DNA of 64,000 nucleotides from Flaviflagellibacter rhizophilus (lineage in GTDB: Bacteria > Pseudomonadota > Alphaproteobacteria > Rhizobiales > Methylopilaceae). The notes beneath the pieces were generated by a model, which was not told the origin of the DNA, did not search any database, and saw only the letters and a program-made list of their open reading frames with translations. This document shows, piece by piece, positions 52,333 through 60,865 of the stretch. The stretch is taken from NCBI RefSeq assembly GCF_033898525.1, contig NZ_JAXAFJ010000001.1:372001-436000 (forward strand). Direction: 5' to 3'. Positions within the stretch are counted from its first letter, which is position 1, and the number at the start of each line of letters is the position of its first letter. Position numbers and translations under genes: made by a program.

Positions 52333-53192
52333 CAGCCCCTCCCGAAGCCCGTAAACCCGGTCCGCCGCAGGTCGATCGTCAGGCCGACAAGGACCACCAG
52401 CAGGATCGACACGGCGAACAGCACGACGCCCATGGCGGCGCCAAGCGCCCATGTGCCGGACTCACCGAACTGCTGGGCCATGGCCATGCCGTAGAGTGTG
52501 CCGTTCGGACCGCCCAGGAAGCGCGGCGCGAGCGTTGCCGACAGGCACGGGATGAAGCAGAGCGCGAAGCCGATCAGCGTGCCGAACAGGTTGAGCGGCC
52601 AGGTCACCTCGAAGAATGCGCGCACGGGGCTGGCGCCGAAGATCTTGGCGGCGTCGATGAGGCGCTGGTCGAAGTTCAGCAGCGACAGGTAGATCACCGT
52701 CACCACGATCGGCAGGTACAGGTAGACGAGGCCGATGGCGCTGGCGACGTTGGTGTACATGATCGCCCGCAATGGCGCGGAGCCGAGCGCCATCAGCACG
52801 CCGTTGACGAGGCCTAGAGGCCCGAGCAGGCCCTGCAGCGCGATGACGCGCAGCACCTCGCCTGTCAGGAACGGCACCGCGAAGGCAAGCGTCAGAAGCA
52901 GCCGGTAGCGCCCACCATACAGGATGATGGCATAGGCCACGGGCCAGGCGATCATCGTGCAGATCAGCGACACCGCCGTCGCCATCACCAGCGAGCGGAT
53001 GAGGAAGGTGACATAGGCCCCGCCGGTCGCGAGCACATGATAGTTGTTGAGATTGACGTCCGCGATGATGTGGTAGTTCTCCGTGCGCCAGACGCTCAGA
53101 ACCACCATGGACAGGAGCGGCACAACGAACAGCGCCAGCAGGAAGACGGTGGGGATGCCGAGGAAAAGCTTCGGCGCGAGGCGCCCCTTCAC
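52332..53192 (-). CDS. spermidine/putrescine-type ABC permease (PotB-like), system 2
   Basis: A 286-residue permease with six helices. The EAA loop is IDAAKIFGASPVRAFFEVTWPLNLFGTLIGFALCFIP. GTG at 53192 overlaps the ATPase stop (GTGA) and has GGAGG upstream; the long frame beyond it lies inside the ATPase gene. Periplasmic loop ENYHIIADVNLNNYHVLATGGAYVTF is typical of the PotB group. Confidence 0.91.
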   Translation of the reverse strand: MKGRLAPKLFLGIPTVFLLALFVVPLLSMVVLSVWRTENYHIIADVNLNNYHVLATGGAYVTFLIRSLVMATAVSLICTMIAWPVAYAIILYGGRYRLLLTLAFAVPFLTGEVLRVIALQGLLGPLGLVNGVLMALGSAPLRAIMYTNVASAIGLVYLYLPIVVTVIYLSLLNFDQRLIDAAKIFGASPVRAFFEVTWPLNLFGTLIGFALCFIPCLSATLAPRFLGGPNGTLYGMAMAQQFGESGTWALGAAMGVVLFAVSILLVVLVGLTIDLRRTGFTGFGRG

Positions 53193-54265
53193 TTCGCGGC
53201 CTCCGGCTTGAACAGATCGACGTCGGCGACATCCCAGCGCGCCGTCACCTCCATGCCTTCCCGATAGTCGGCCTCGCTGCGCGGCCGGCTGGCGACAAGC
53301 TCTCCGCCGCTCCACGTCATCAGGTACTCGGCGTAGGAGCCCCGCAGGATCACATGCTTGATCCGGGCCGGTATCGCGTTCGGCAGGACGCCTGTGGCAC
53401 CCGGCGGATGGAGGCGAACCTTCTCGTTCTTCACGAAGGCCGTCACCGGCGCGCCTTCAGCCAGCGCCGGATGGCTGCGGGCACGGAGCTCGGCCCCGTT
53501 GCCGTGGACGATTGTGCCGTCGCCGCTGTGCGTGGCCACGCCCTCGAAGCGGTTGGAGCGCCCGACAAAGCCGGCGATGAACGCGGTCTTCGGCCGGTCG
53601 TAAATCTCCTCGCGCGCCGCGAAATCCTCGATGCGGCCACCCCGCACCACGGCGATGCGGTCGCTCATGCTGAGCGCCTCTTCCTGGTTGTGCGTCACGT
53701 AGACGAACGGGATGCCGAGATCGGTCTGGTGGGCCCGGATCTCGACCTCCATCTCCTGCCTGAGTTCGCGGTCGAGATTGGCGAGCGGCTCGTCGAGCAG
53801 CAGCACCTTGGGGCGTCCGACAAGGCCGCGGCCCAGCGCCACGCGCTGCTGCTGTCCGCCGGAAAGCTGGTTGGGGTAGCGGCCTTCCAGTCCGCGCAGG
53901 GAGAGGATGCCGAGCACCCACTCGACCCGGCTGTCGATCTCGCTTTTCGGCAGCTTCAGCATGCGCAGCGGAAAGGCCAGGTTCTCGCGCACAGTGCGGT
54001 GCGGAAACAGCAGGAATTCCTGGAACACCATGGCGACGCCGCGCAGGTGCGGCGGCAGGTCGGTCACATCCTCGCCGTCGATGAGCACGCGGCCCTGGCT
54101 CGGCTTCTCGAGCCCGGCGATGATGCGCAGGAGCGTCGTCTTGCCGGAGCCGCTCGGGCCCAGCAGCGAGACGAACTCGCGCTTCTCGATGGCCATGGTG
54201 ACGCGGTCGACGGCCCAGACGCCACCATACTGTTTCGAGACGCCGTCGAGGGTGATGTAGGCCAC
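53189..54265 (-). CDS. spermidine/putrescine-type ABC ATP-binding protein (PotA-like), system 2
   Basis: A 358-residue ATPase. Walker A GPSGSGKTT, Q-loop MVFQEFLLFPHRTVRENLAFPLRML, signature LSGGQQQR, Walker B LLLDEPLANLDRELR, H-loop VTHNQEEALSMSD and a C-terminal TOBE domain. In this operon the ATPase comes directly after the binding protein and before the permeases, the opposite of system 1, so the two systems are not a simple tandem copy. Confidence 0.92.
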   Translation of the reverse strand: MAYITLDGVSKQYGGVWAVDRVTMAIEKREFVSLLGPSGSGKTTLLRIIAGLEKPSQGRVLIDGEDVTDLPPHLRGVAMVFQEFLLFPHRTVRENLAFPLRMLKLPKSEIDSRVEWVLGILSLRGLEGRYPNQLSGGQQQRVALGRGLVGRPKVLLLDEPLANLDRELRQEMEVEIRAHQTDLGIPFVYVTHNQEEALSMSDRIAVVRGGRIEDFAAREEIYDRPKTAFIAGFVGRSNRFEGVATHSGDGTIVHGNGAELRARSHPALAEGAPVTAFVKNEKVRLHPPGATGVLPNAIPARIKHVILRGSYAEYLMTWSGGELVASRPRSEADYREGMEVTARWDVADVDLFKPEAAK

Positions 54266-54292
54266 ACTGATCTCCTGATGGAAAGGCGGGAA

Positions 54293-54318
54293 CCGCTCCG
54301 GGCACGCACCCGGAGCGG
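54293..54318 (-). other. intercistronic hairpin between binding-protein and ATPase genes, system 2
   Basis: CCGCTCCGGG (54293-54302) pairs with CCCGGAGCGG (54309-54318) around CACGCA, 16 bases past the binding-protein stop on the minus strand. No T-run. Likely a 3' stabilizer or partial terminator. Confidence 0.65.
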
Positions 54319-54334
54319 CGGAACGCTGGCAGGA

Positions 54335-55534
54335 TCAGGCGGCCTGCATGCGCGACCAGACGCGCTCCCACTTCTCCGTCGAGGACGGCTGGTCGAACAT
54401 GTACATGTTCGCCAGCTCGTCGGTGCGGTCCATCAGGAAGAGCGTCTGGTCTTCCGGGGTGGAAATGGAGCGGATGTCCACGGTGGAGGAAGACCCCGCC
54501 ACCTGGGCAATCGTCTTCATGGCCTCGGGCGCCAGCATCTCGTTCATGAAGGAGTGGCAGAGATCGAGCGCCGGGCCATCCTGCACGCCGGTGGTGGCGA
54601 GCCAGGTGTCCACCCAGCCGAGACCGCCCTCCTTGGGGATGAGCTGGTGGCCGAAATTGGCGTCGATCTCGCCCTTGTTCTTCTTCTGCACGAGGACGCG
54701 ATAGGTCTGCGCAAATTCCGGCGCGGCCACGATGGCGCCGCTCTCCAGAAGCTGCTGCAGCGTGGTGTTGTCCTGATAGCGTGTCAGCAGGAGAGGCTTC
54801 TGCTGGATCAGCAGCTTCTCCACCTCGGCCAGTTCCTCATCCGTCAGCACATAGGGGTTGAACGGTTTGCCGTCCGGCCTCGGCTTGTCCTTGGTACCCA
54901 TGCGCGTGGCGACGAGGATGCCCGTCAGCGCGATGTTCTCCTCGAAGCGGGCGCTGGTGGCGAGACGCCCGGCGAAGGTCTTGTCGAACAGGCATTCGAT
55001 GCTGGCGACCGTGTCCTTCGGCATGTCGGCGGTGTTGTAGGTGACGCCGTAGCTGCCCCAGCACCAGGTGACGCCGAAATGCTGGCCGCTGGCCTCGTCG
55101 GTCAGCAGCTTGAACCTGTCGGGCGCGAAGACGGGATAGACGTTCTTCGTGTTCGGGATCTTGGCGTAGTCGATGGCGCGGATCAGCTTCTCGCGGAAGT
55201 AGAGGCCGGGCCAGAAGCCGTCCGCCTGGACGAGATCGAAGTCTCGCGTGCCGCCTACGCGCAGCTTGTTGTAGGCCTCGGAATTGCCGTCGAAGAAGGT
55301 CGGCGAGAACTTGACCTTGTGCTTCTCCTCGAAGGCGCCGACCAGTTCCGGCACGGCGTAGACTTCCCACATCAGCGCGCGAAGCTGCGAGGGCGCGGCG
55401 GAAGCAGGCCGGATATAGGGTGCGGCAAGGGTCGCCACCGCCCCGGCGGCCATGGTCTTCAATACAGTGCGGCGATCCATAGCCTGGGCGGGCGGAGCCG
55501 CCGCGGCAAGCGAACCTGTGTTGGTCTTGGTCAT
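54335..55534 (-). CDS. ABC substrate-binding protein, PotD-like, system 2
   Basis: A 399-residue periplasmic protein. The Tat motif DRRTVLKTMAAGAVATLAAP begins about 19 residues from the chosen start at 55534 (MTKTNTGSL), which has AGAAGAGGG upstream. The mature part contains FGVTWCWGSYGVTYNTADMPKDTVASIECLFDKTFAGRLATSARFEENIAL, a PotD-like lobe crossing. Downstream of the aminotransferase and upstream of its own ATPase and permeases. A cationic amine ligand is plausible. Confidence 0.9.
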   Translation of the reverse strand: MTKTNTGSLAAAAPPAQAMDRRTVLKTMAAGAVATLAAPYIRPASAAPSQLRALMWEVYAVPELVGAFEEKHKVKFSPTFFDGNSEAYNKLRVGGTRDFDLVQADGFWPGLYFREKLIRAIDYAKIPNTKNVYPVFAPDRFKLLTDEASGQHFGVTWCWGSYGVTYNTADMPKDTVASIECLFDKTFAGRLATSARFEENIALTGILVATRMGTKDKPRPDGKPFNPYVLTDEELAEVEKLLIQQKPLLLTRYQDNTTLQQLLESGAIVAAPEFAQTYRVLVQKKNKGEIDANFGHQLIPKEGGLGWVDTWLATTGVQDGPALDLCHSFMNEMLAPEAMKTIAQVAGSSSTVDIRSISTPEDQTLFLMDRTDELANMYMFDQPSSTEKWERVWSRMQAA

Positions 55535-55597
55535 GGCCACGCCCTCTTCTCTGGTTGGAAGGAAAATCTGGTCCACGCCCGTCTGGTGCTTCTCTCC

Positions 55598-55625
55598 CCG
55601 GGAGCGGGCCAAGGCCCGCTCCCGG
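55598..55625 (-). other. strong intercistronic hairpin between aminotransferase and binding-protein genes
   Basis: CCGGGAGCGGGCC (55598-55610) and GGCCCGCTCCCGG (55613-55625) form a perfect 13-base inverted repeat around AA (in practice a 12-bp stem with a CAAG loop). It lies 14 bases past the aminotransferase stop on the minus strand. The T-rich stretch is on the plus-strand side, where no gene would need it. It probably dampens or processes the transcript ahead of the transporter genes. Confidence 0.6.
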
Positions 55626-55639
55626 CATTTTCTTAAGTC

Positions 55640-56581
55640 TCAGGCCGCTTTCGAGAACGGGTGTTCCGCGTCTGCATAATTGACCGGCGTCATGTGCCAG
55701 CCTTCCTTGTGCTTCTGCCAATAGAGGTCCTTCAGCTTCGCGCTGATGGGGCCCGGACGGTCGTTGCCGTAGATCTTGTCGTTGACCCGGGCGCACGGCA
55801 TCACGCCGCCGGCCGTGGTGGTGGTGAACACCTCGTCGGCATCCATCACGTCGTCGAAGGTGATCGGGCACACCAGCGGCTCGAGACCAAGCTCCGGGCA
55901 GAGGTCGAGGACGGACTGGCGGGTCACGCCGCGCAAGGCGCCGCGATCCGGCGTCATCACCTTCTTGTCCTTCACGATGAAGACGTTGAAGCCCGAGCCC
56001 TCGGTCAGGTAGCCGTCCTGATCGAGCAGGATGGAGGTGTCGAAGCCCTTGTCCAGCGCCTCGAACATGCCGCGCGTGAAGTCGCGCCACATATAGTTCT
56101 TGAGGGTGGGATCGAGCGATTTGGGGGAGATGCGCGGGATCGAGGCGATCAGCAGATGCGCGCCGCGCTCCTGCACCTCGGGCTTGATCACGTCCACCCA
56201 TGGCACCGCATAGGCGATGAAGGTGTTCTGGCAGTCCAGCGGGTTGCGCGAGCCATAGACCTTGGGCACGCCGCGCGTGCAGATCATGGCCACGAAGGCG
56301 CGCTCGATGCCGCTCAGCGCCACCACCTTACCGAGGATCTCGCGCATCTCGTCGCGCGTCACGCCGGCATCGAGGCGGTAGCCCTCGAGCGATCGGTGGA
56401 AGCGGTCGAGGTGGTCTTCGAGGCGGAAGAACGCGCCGTCCGTGACGTGGACGACGTCATAGGTCACGTCGGAATGCACGAAGCCCCAGTCGCCGACAGG
56501 GATCTTGGCCTCGGCGATCGGAATGAACTGGCCGTTCATATAGGCCGCGCCCTTCGAGAAATTCGGGCTGGGTTCCGTCAT
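55640..56581 (-). CDS. PLP class IV aminotransferase, (R)-amine transaminase-like
   Basis: A 313-residue fold-type IV aminotransferase. Lys161 (TLKNYMW) binds PLP, Glu194 is in LTEGSGFNVFIVKD, and TTTAGGV binds phosphate. The segment WGFVHSDVTYDVVHVTDGAFFRLEDHLDRF, and RVNDKIYGNDRPGPIS ending MTPVNY, closely follow Arthrobacter-type (R)-selective amine transaminases rather than D-Ala or branched-chain enzymes, as I remember those sequences. The start at 56581 has CGGAGGATGAC upstream; longer frames run into the gap. It heads the system 2 transporter genes, suggesting transamination of the imported amine. Confidence 0.88.
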   Translation of the reverse strand: MTEPSPNFSKGAAYMNGQFIPIAEAKIPVGDWGFVHSDVTYDVVHVTDGAFFRLEDHLDRFHRSLEGYRLDAGVTRDEMREILGKVVALSGIERAFVAMICTRGVPKVYGSRNPLDCQNTFIAYAVPWVDVIKPEVQERGAHLLIASIPRISPKSLDPTLKNYMWRDFTRGMFEALDKGFDTSILLDQDGYLTEGSGFNVFIVKDKKVMTPDRGALRGVTRQSVLDLCPELGLEPLVCPITFDDVMDADEVFTTTTAGGVMPCARVNDKIYGNDRPGPISAKLKDLYWQKHKEGWHMTPVNYADAEHPFSKAA

Positions 56582-56702
56582 GTCATCCTCCGTGCACCCG
56601 CCCCCGCGGCGGTGATGCAGGTTCCTCGCAAACGGCCCATGCAAAAAGCGCCGCTTTTGCGGAAAGTGACGGTGCCACTTCCGGCCTGCGCCCCGATGCG
56701 GC

Positions 56703-57401
56703 TCACAGCAGCGCCACCCAGCGGCGGGCAATCTCAAGGCCCACCCGGTCAGCCTCGACGCCCAGCGTGCCCTCCTGCTCCGCGTGCCGCTGCACGAATT
56801 CCGGCGCGTCGCGGTCCAGCATCGCCCGGTAGGCCTCGAGCCATTGCGCCACCAGCGCGCGGTCGGCCTCGAAGTGGAACTGCAGGCCATAGGCCGCGCG
56901 GCCGACCCGGAAGGCCTGGTTGGGGGTCTGCGCCGAGGAGGCAAGGCGGATGGCCTCCCCCGGAAGATCGAAGGTGTCGCGATGCCAGTGGAACAGCGGT
57001 GCGCCGTCGCCCAGCGCGGAGATCACCGGGTCGGCACGGCCGGCGTGCGTGGCCGTCACGGTCTGCCAGCCGATCTCGATGGGCCGATCCAGGATGTTCC
57101 GGCCGCCAAAGCCGCGCGCGAGGATCTGCGAGCCCAGGCAGACACCGAGCACCGCCTTGTCGGCGTCCGCGAACTGCACGGCCAGTCGTGCCAGCGCCGG
57201 CAGATAGGGGTGCGTGTCATCAGCCAATGCGCTCTGGTCGCCGCCGAGGATCACGAGGCCATCATAGCCGGCGTGGCCGAGCGGCAAGGCGGCCCCGGCA
57301 TGCATGCAGCGGAGATCGACCTCGATGCCGCCCTCGTCCAGCGCGGGGCCGATCAGGCCGAGATGCGTGCCGGGGAAGTTCTCGACCGCGAGGACGTTCA
57401 T
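56703..57401 (-). CDS. class I glutamine amidotransferase-like protein
   Basis: A 232-residue GATase1 domain standing alone. Cys88 in GVCLGSQ, and His176 and Glu178 in LQFHFEAD, form the triad; GYDGLVILGGDQSALADD is the early oxyanion region. Such proteins (GuaA-N-like, sometimes gamma-glutamyl hydrolases) act on glutamine or gamma-glutamyl compounds. The ATG overlaps the deoR stop (ATGA), and the aminotransferase follows 121 bases on. A role in gamma-glutamylated amine breakdown is possible but it lacks the PuuD peptidase C26 look. Confidence 0.85.
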   Translation of the reverse strand: MNVLAVENFPGTHLGLIGPALDEGGIEVDLRCMHAGAALPLGHAGYDGLVILGGDQSALADDTHPYLPALARLAVQFADADKAVLGVCLGSQILARGFGGRNILDRPIEIGWQTVTATHAGRADPVISALGDGAPLFHWHRDTFDLPGEAIRLASSAQTPNQAFRVGRAAYGLQFHFEADRALVAQWLEAYRAMLDRDAPEFVQRHAEQEGTLGVEADRVGLEIARRWVALL

Positions 57402-58186
57402 GGCGCTTCCCGACTGCCGGCCAGCACCGTCTTCACTCCCGCCTCGCGCAGCGCGGCTTCGGTCTCGCGCGGAGGGGCCGCATCGGTCACCAGCCGGGTC
57501 ACGGCTTCGAGCGTGGCAACCTTGAACAAGGCGGAACGGCCGAACTTGCCGGAATCGGCCAGAACGGTGACGTCCCGCGCCTGCTCGGCCATCACCCGTG
57601 CGATCTCCGCTTCCTCGGGGTCGAAGTCCATGATGCCCGCGGAGTCCAGCGCGCCGATCGTGAGCACCGCATGCATGGCATGGAACCGCCGTGCCTGGTC
57701 GACCGCGATGGGCCCGACACTTTCACCGCCGTCTTCCCGGTAGCGTCCGCCGAGAAGGAAGACCTGATTGCCCTCGCCTCGCCCTGCCAGAGCGGCGATC
57801 TTGCTGGAATTGGTGATGACGGTGAGATCGCGCGCGCGGGCCAGTTCCTCGGCGAAGACGAGCGTCGTGGTGCCGGTGTCGATGAAAAGGCTGTCGCCCG
57901 GCCGGAACAGCGAAATGGCCGCGCGGGCGATGGCGCGCTTGGCCGGCAGGGCGTCGCGCATCCGCTCCCGGAACGGACCCTCCCGCAAGGCTTCGGACAG
58001 AGCCGGCTCCACCGCGCTGGCGCCGCCGTGATGCTTGCGGAGCCAGCCCAGCGCATCCAGCTCCGATAGGTCGCGCCGGATGGTCTCGCGGGAGGCGTCG
58101 AGCATCTCCGCGAGAGCGTCGACGCTGACGCGCTCGCGATCCTGCACAACGGAGACGATGCGTTGCCGACGCTCCTCAGGTGTCAT
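57398..58186 (-). CDS. DeoR-family transcriptional regulator (GlpR-like)
   Basis: A 262-residue regulator. The N-terminal HTH (residues 5-55) contains ERRQRIVSVVQDRERVSVDALAEMLDASRETIRRDLSELDALGWLRKHHGGA, and the DeoRC sugar-phosphate domain contains GDSLFIDTGTTTLVFAEEL and ITNSSKIAAL. It faces the GlpA-like gene across an 82-base region with two matched operators, and its 3' end overlaps the amidotransferase gene. It is thus placed to control both the polyol trio and the amine-type operon, probably sensing a phosphorylated intermediate. Confidence 0.91.
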   Translation of the reverse strand: MTPEERRQRIVSVVQDRERVSVDALAEMLDASRETIRRDLSELDALGWLRKHHGGASAVEPALSEALREGPFRERMRDALPAKRAIARAAISLFRPGDSLFIDTGTTTLVFAEELARARDLTVITNSSKIAALAGRGEGNQVFLLGGRYREDGGESVGPIAVDQARRFHAMHAVLTIGALDSAGIMDFDPEEAEIARVMAEQARDVTVLADSGKFGRSALFKVATLEAVTRLVTDAAPPRETEAALREAGVKTVLAGSREAP

Positions 58187-58201
58187 GAAGCCCCCAGTTC
58201 A

Positions 58202-58237
58202 TGACCGAACAGTCACCGCACTTGACTGAATAGTCAA
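58202..58237. promoter_or_regulatory. two phased TGAC-N6-GTCA operators
   Basis: TGAC-N6-GTCA occurs at 58202-58215 and again at 58223-58236; the second extends to TTGACT-N4-AGTCAA (58222-58237). The copies start 21 bases apart, two helical turns, so dimers would sit on one face. They lie between the DeoR start (58186) and the GlpA-like start (58269). Binding by the adjacent DeoR regulator is the simplest explanation. Confidence 0.7.
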
Positions 58238-58268
58238 CAGGGTATGGAATCCGCCCAGAGGAGGCTGC

Positions 58269-59654
58269 ATGGATACGGCAGATGTGGCGGTCATCGGTGC
58301 GGGCGCGGTGGGCTGCGCCATGGCCCGCCGCTTCGCGCTGGAAGGCGCACGGGTGGTGGTGCTGGAGAAGGGCGCGGACCTGCTGTCCGGTGCCAGCAAG
58401 GCCAACAGCGCCATCCTCCACACGGGGTTCGACGCCCCGGTCGGCAGCCTCGAACAGGCCTGCATCCGCGACGGCTATGCCGAATACATGGAATTACGCG
58501 AGAGCATGAACCTGCCGGTGCTCGAAACCGGCGCGATGGTGGTTGCCTGGACGCCGCAGCAGCGGGACGCGCTGGACGGCATCGAGCATCAAGCCATCGC
58601 CAACGGGATTCACGATGTGCAGCGGCTCGACGCGGCGGAGATCCGCCAACGGGAGCCCCACCTCGCCGACAGCGCGCTCGAAGCCTTGCTGGTGCCGCGC
58701 GAACACGTCATCGACCCATGGTCGCCATTCCTGGCCTACCTGCTGCAGGCCCAAGCGCATGGGGCCCGCATCCTGTTCGACGCCGAAGTCGCGTCGGGCA
58801 GCTTCGATGGCGAAGCCTGGTCTCTTCAGACCGCGCGGCACGGAATGCTGCGTGCCCGGACGGTCATCAACTGCGCCGGGCTGTTCGGCGACCGGCTGGA
58901 CCGGGCGCTGCTCGGCGAGGCGGACTTCGAGATCCGGCCCCGCAAGGGCCAGTTCGTGGTGTTCGACAAGGCGGCCGCCGCGCTTCTGCGCACCATCATC
59001 TTGCCCGTTCCCACCGAGCGCACGAAAGGTGTCGTGCTGTGCCGCACGGCCTTCGGCAACCTGCTCGTGGGTCCGACTGCGGAGGAGCAGGACGACCGGG
59101 ACCGGGCGGCGACGGACGAGGCCACGCTGCGCGGATTGATTGGGGAGGCGGAGGCCATGCTGCCGGCCGTTGCGGGCATGCCGGTGACCGCGACCTATGC
59201 CGGCCTGCGGCCCGCCACCGAGGAAAAGCATTACCGCATCCGTCACAGACCGGAGCGTAACTGGATCACGGTCGGCGGCATCCGCTCCACGGGAATGACG
59301 GCCGCGCTCGGCATCGCCCGCTATGTCCACGGGCTCTATGCGCACACATCCCCGCACCGCCAGGTCGCTACGCCGGTGTCCCCGCGCATGCCGAACCTCG
59401 CAGAGCACCTGCCCCGAGACTGGGCGATGCCGGGCTTCGGGGAGATGGTCTGCCACTGCGAACTGGTGACACGGCGCGAGATCGAAGCCGCCCTCGCCGG
59501 ACCACTGCCGGCGCGCGATCTGGGAGGCCTGAAGCGGCGCACGCGTTGCACCATGGGTCGCTGCCAGGGCTTTGGCTGCCATGCCCGGCTCGCGGCACTG
59601 ACGGAGGGGAGGCTCTCCGTGCCCATGACCCTGCCGGCGGGAGCGGAGGCGTGA
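58269..59654 (+). CDS. GlpA-like FAD-dependent dehydrogenase with C-terminal [2Fe-2S] domain
   Basis: A 461-residue flavoprotein. The dinucleotide-binding GAGAVGCAMARRFALEG opens the DAO/GlpD-type fold; SKANSAILHTGFDA and VINCAGLFGDRLDRAL are typical of glycerol-3-phosphate dehydrogenases of the GlpA/GlpO type and L-2-hydroxyglutarate oxidases. The C-terminal BFD-like domain has Cys395, Cys397, Cys427, Cys432 and Cys437 (VCHCELVTRREIE; RCTMGRCQGFGC), enough for one [2Fe-2S] cluster. Translationally coupled to the next flavoprotein. Substrate is a sugar-alcohol phosphate or 2-hydroxy acid. Confidence 0.88.
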   Translation: MDTADVAVIGAGAVGCAMARRFALEGARVVVLEKGADLLSGASKANSAILHTGFDAPVGSLEQACIRDGYAEYMELRESMNLPVLETGAMVVAWTPQQRDALDGIEHQAIANGIHDVQRLDAAEIRQREPHLADSALEALLVPREHVIDPWSPFLAYLLQAQAHGARILFDAEVASGSFDGEAWSLQTARHGMLRARTVINCAGLFGDRLDRALLGEADFEIRPRKGQFVVFDKAAAALLRTIILPVPTERTKGVVLCRTAFGNLLVGPTAEEQDDRDRAATDEATLRGLIGEAEAMLPAVAGMPVTATYAGLRPATEEKHYRIRHRPERNWITVGGIRSTGMTAALGIARYVHGLYAHTSPHRQVATPVSPRMPNLAEHLPRDWAMPGFGEMVCHCELVTRREIEAALAGPLPARDLGGLKRRTRCTMGRCQGFGCHARLAALTEGRLSVPMTLPAGAEA

Positions 59655-60865
59655 ACGAGCATCGCTGCGACGTCCTTATCGTCGGCGCGGGACCTGCCGG
59701 GCTGGGCGCCGCCGCGCGGCTGAGAGAACGCGGCGTGTCACGGGTTCTCGTGGTGGATCGCGAGGCGGAGGCCGGGGGCGTGCCGCGCCATTGCCACCAT
59801 TCGCCATTCGGCATGCGCGAATTCGGGCGCATTCTGACGGGGCGCGGCTATGCGCGCCGGCTTGCCGAAAGAGCAATCGTCGCGGGCGCCGAAATCCGTC
59901 TCCGCACCAGCGTGGTCTCCATCGACCGCGACGAGGATCTCAGCGTCCTCGTGACGGGTGACGACGGCCCCGCGCTGATCCGGGCGTTCCGGATCATGCT
60001 GGCCACGGGCGGCCGCGAGATGCCGCGTGCTGCGCGCCTGATCTCGGGAGAGCGCCCGCTCGGCGTGATCAACACTGGCGCGCTGCAGGCGATGCCGCCG
60101 CAGCTCGCAGCGTTCCGCCGACCCCTCATCCTCGGCACGGAACTGGTGGCACTGTCGGCGCTGCTGACCTGCCGGGGCAGAGGCATGAGACCGGTGATGA
60201 TGGTGGAGGAAACGCCCTACCCGCTGGTGCGCCCGGCTTTCATGGCGCTACCGCGCTTGCTGGGTGTTCCGGTGCGCTACGGAGCCCGGGTGCTGGACAT
60301 CCGGGGCCGCCCGCGCGTGGAGGCCGTCACGCTCGGCTTCCCGGATGGCTCCGCCGAGGACATCGCTTGCGATGGGGTGGTGTTCGCGGGTCGCTTCACC
60401 CCGGAATCGGCTCTCGCCCGCATCGCCGGGCTGGACGTGGATGCCGGCACCGGCGGACCTGTCATCGACCAGTTCGGCCGCTGTTCGGATCCGCGCATCT
60501 TCGCTGCCGGCAACGTGCTGCGCCCCGTCGAGACCGCCGGCTGGTGCTGGGCCGAGGGCGGCCAGATCGCCGGCTTCATGGCGCAGGAGCTTGCCGGCGG
60601 GCTTCCCCCACCCGGCCGCGAGGTGGCGGTGCATCGTGGCGCCGGCGTGGCCTACGCCGTGCCGCAGAGGCTGGTGCCCGGCGAAGGCGGGCTCGATAGC
60701 CTCCAGCTGCGCGTCGAACGTCCGGTGCGCGGCTTGTCCGTGGCCGCCGGCTCGACCATTCTGGCCCGCGTGGGCGGGACGGCGATGCCCGCCCGGCGCA
60801 TCGCCCTGCCACTGCCCTCGGGCGTGACGGAAAGCCTGACCGTCCAAACAGGGCCTAGCGCATGA
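59651..60865 (+). CDS. FAD/NAD(P)-binding oxidoreductase (HcnB/Nox-like partner subunit)
   Basis: A 404-residue flavoprotein with an N-terminal FAD site (DVLIVGAGPAGLGAAARLRERG), the central ATGGREMPRAARL, and a C-terminal FAD-ribityl site ending RIFAAGNVLRPVETAGWCWAEGGQIAGF. It lacks a CxxxxC redox pair, so it is not a disulfide reductase. GTG 59651 overlaps the GlpA-like stop (GTGA). Proteins of this type pair with GlpA-like subunits, passing electrons to NAD or oxygen, as in the Thermotoga GlpO/Nox locus. Confidence 0.87.
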   Translation: MNEHRCDVLIVGAGPAGLGAAARLRERGVSRVLVVDREAEAGGVPRHCHHSPFGMREFGRILTGRGYARRLAERAIVAGAEIRLRTSVVSIDRDEDLSVLVTGDDGPALIRAFRIMLATGGREMPRAARLISGERPLGVINTGALQAMPPQLAAFRRPLILGTELVALSALLTCRGRGMRPVMMVEETPYPLVRPAFMALPRLLGVPVRYGARVLDIRGRPRVEAVTLGFPDGSAEDIACDGVVFAGRFTPESALARIAGLDVDAGTGGPVIDQFGRCSDPRIFAAGNVLRPVETAGWCWAEGGQIAGFMAQELAGGLPPPGREVAVHRGAGVAYAVPQRLVPGEGGLDSLQLRVERPVRGLSVAAGSTILARVGGTAMPARRIALPLPSGVTESLTVQTGPSA

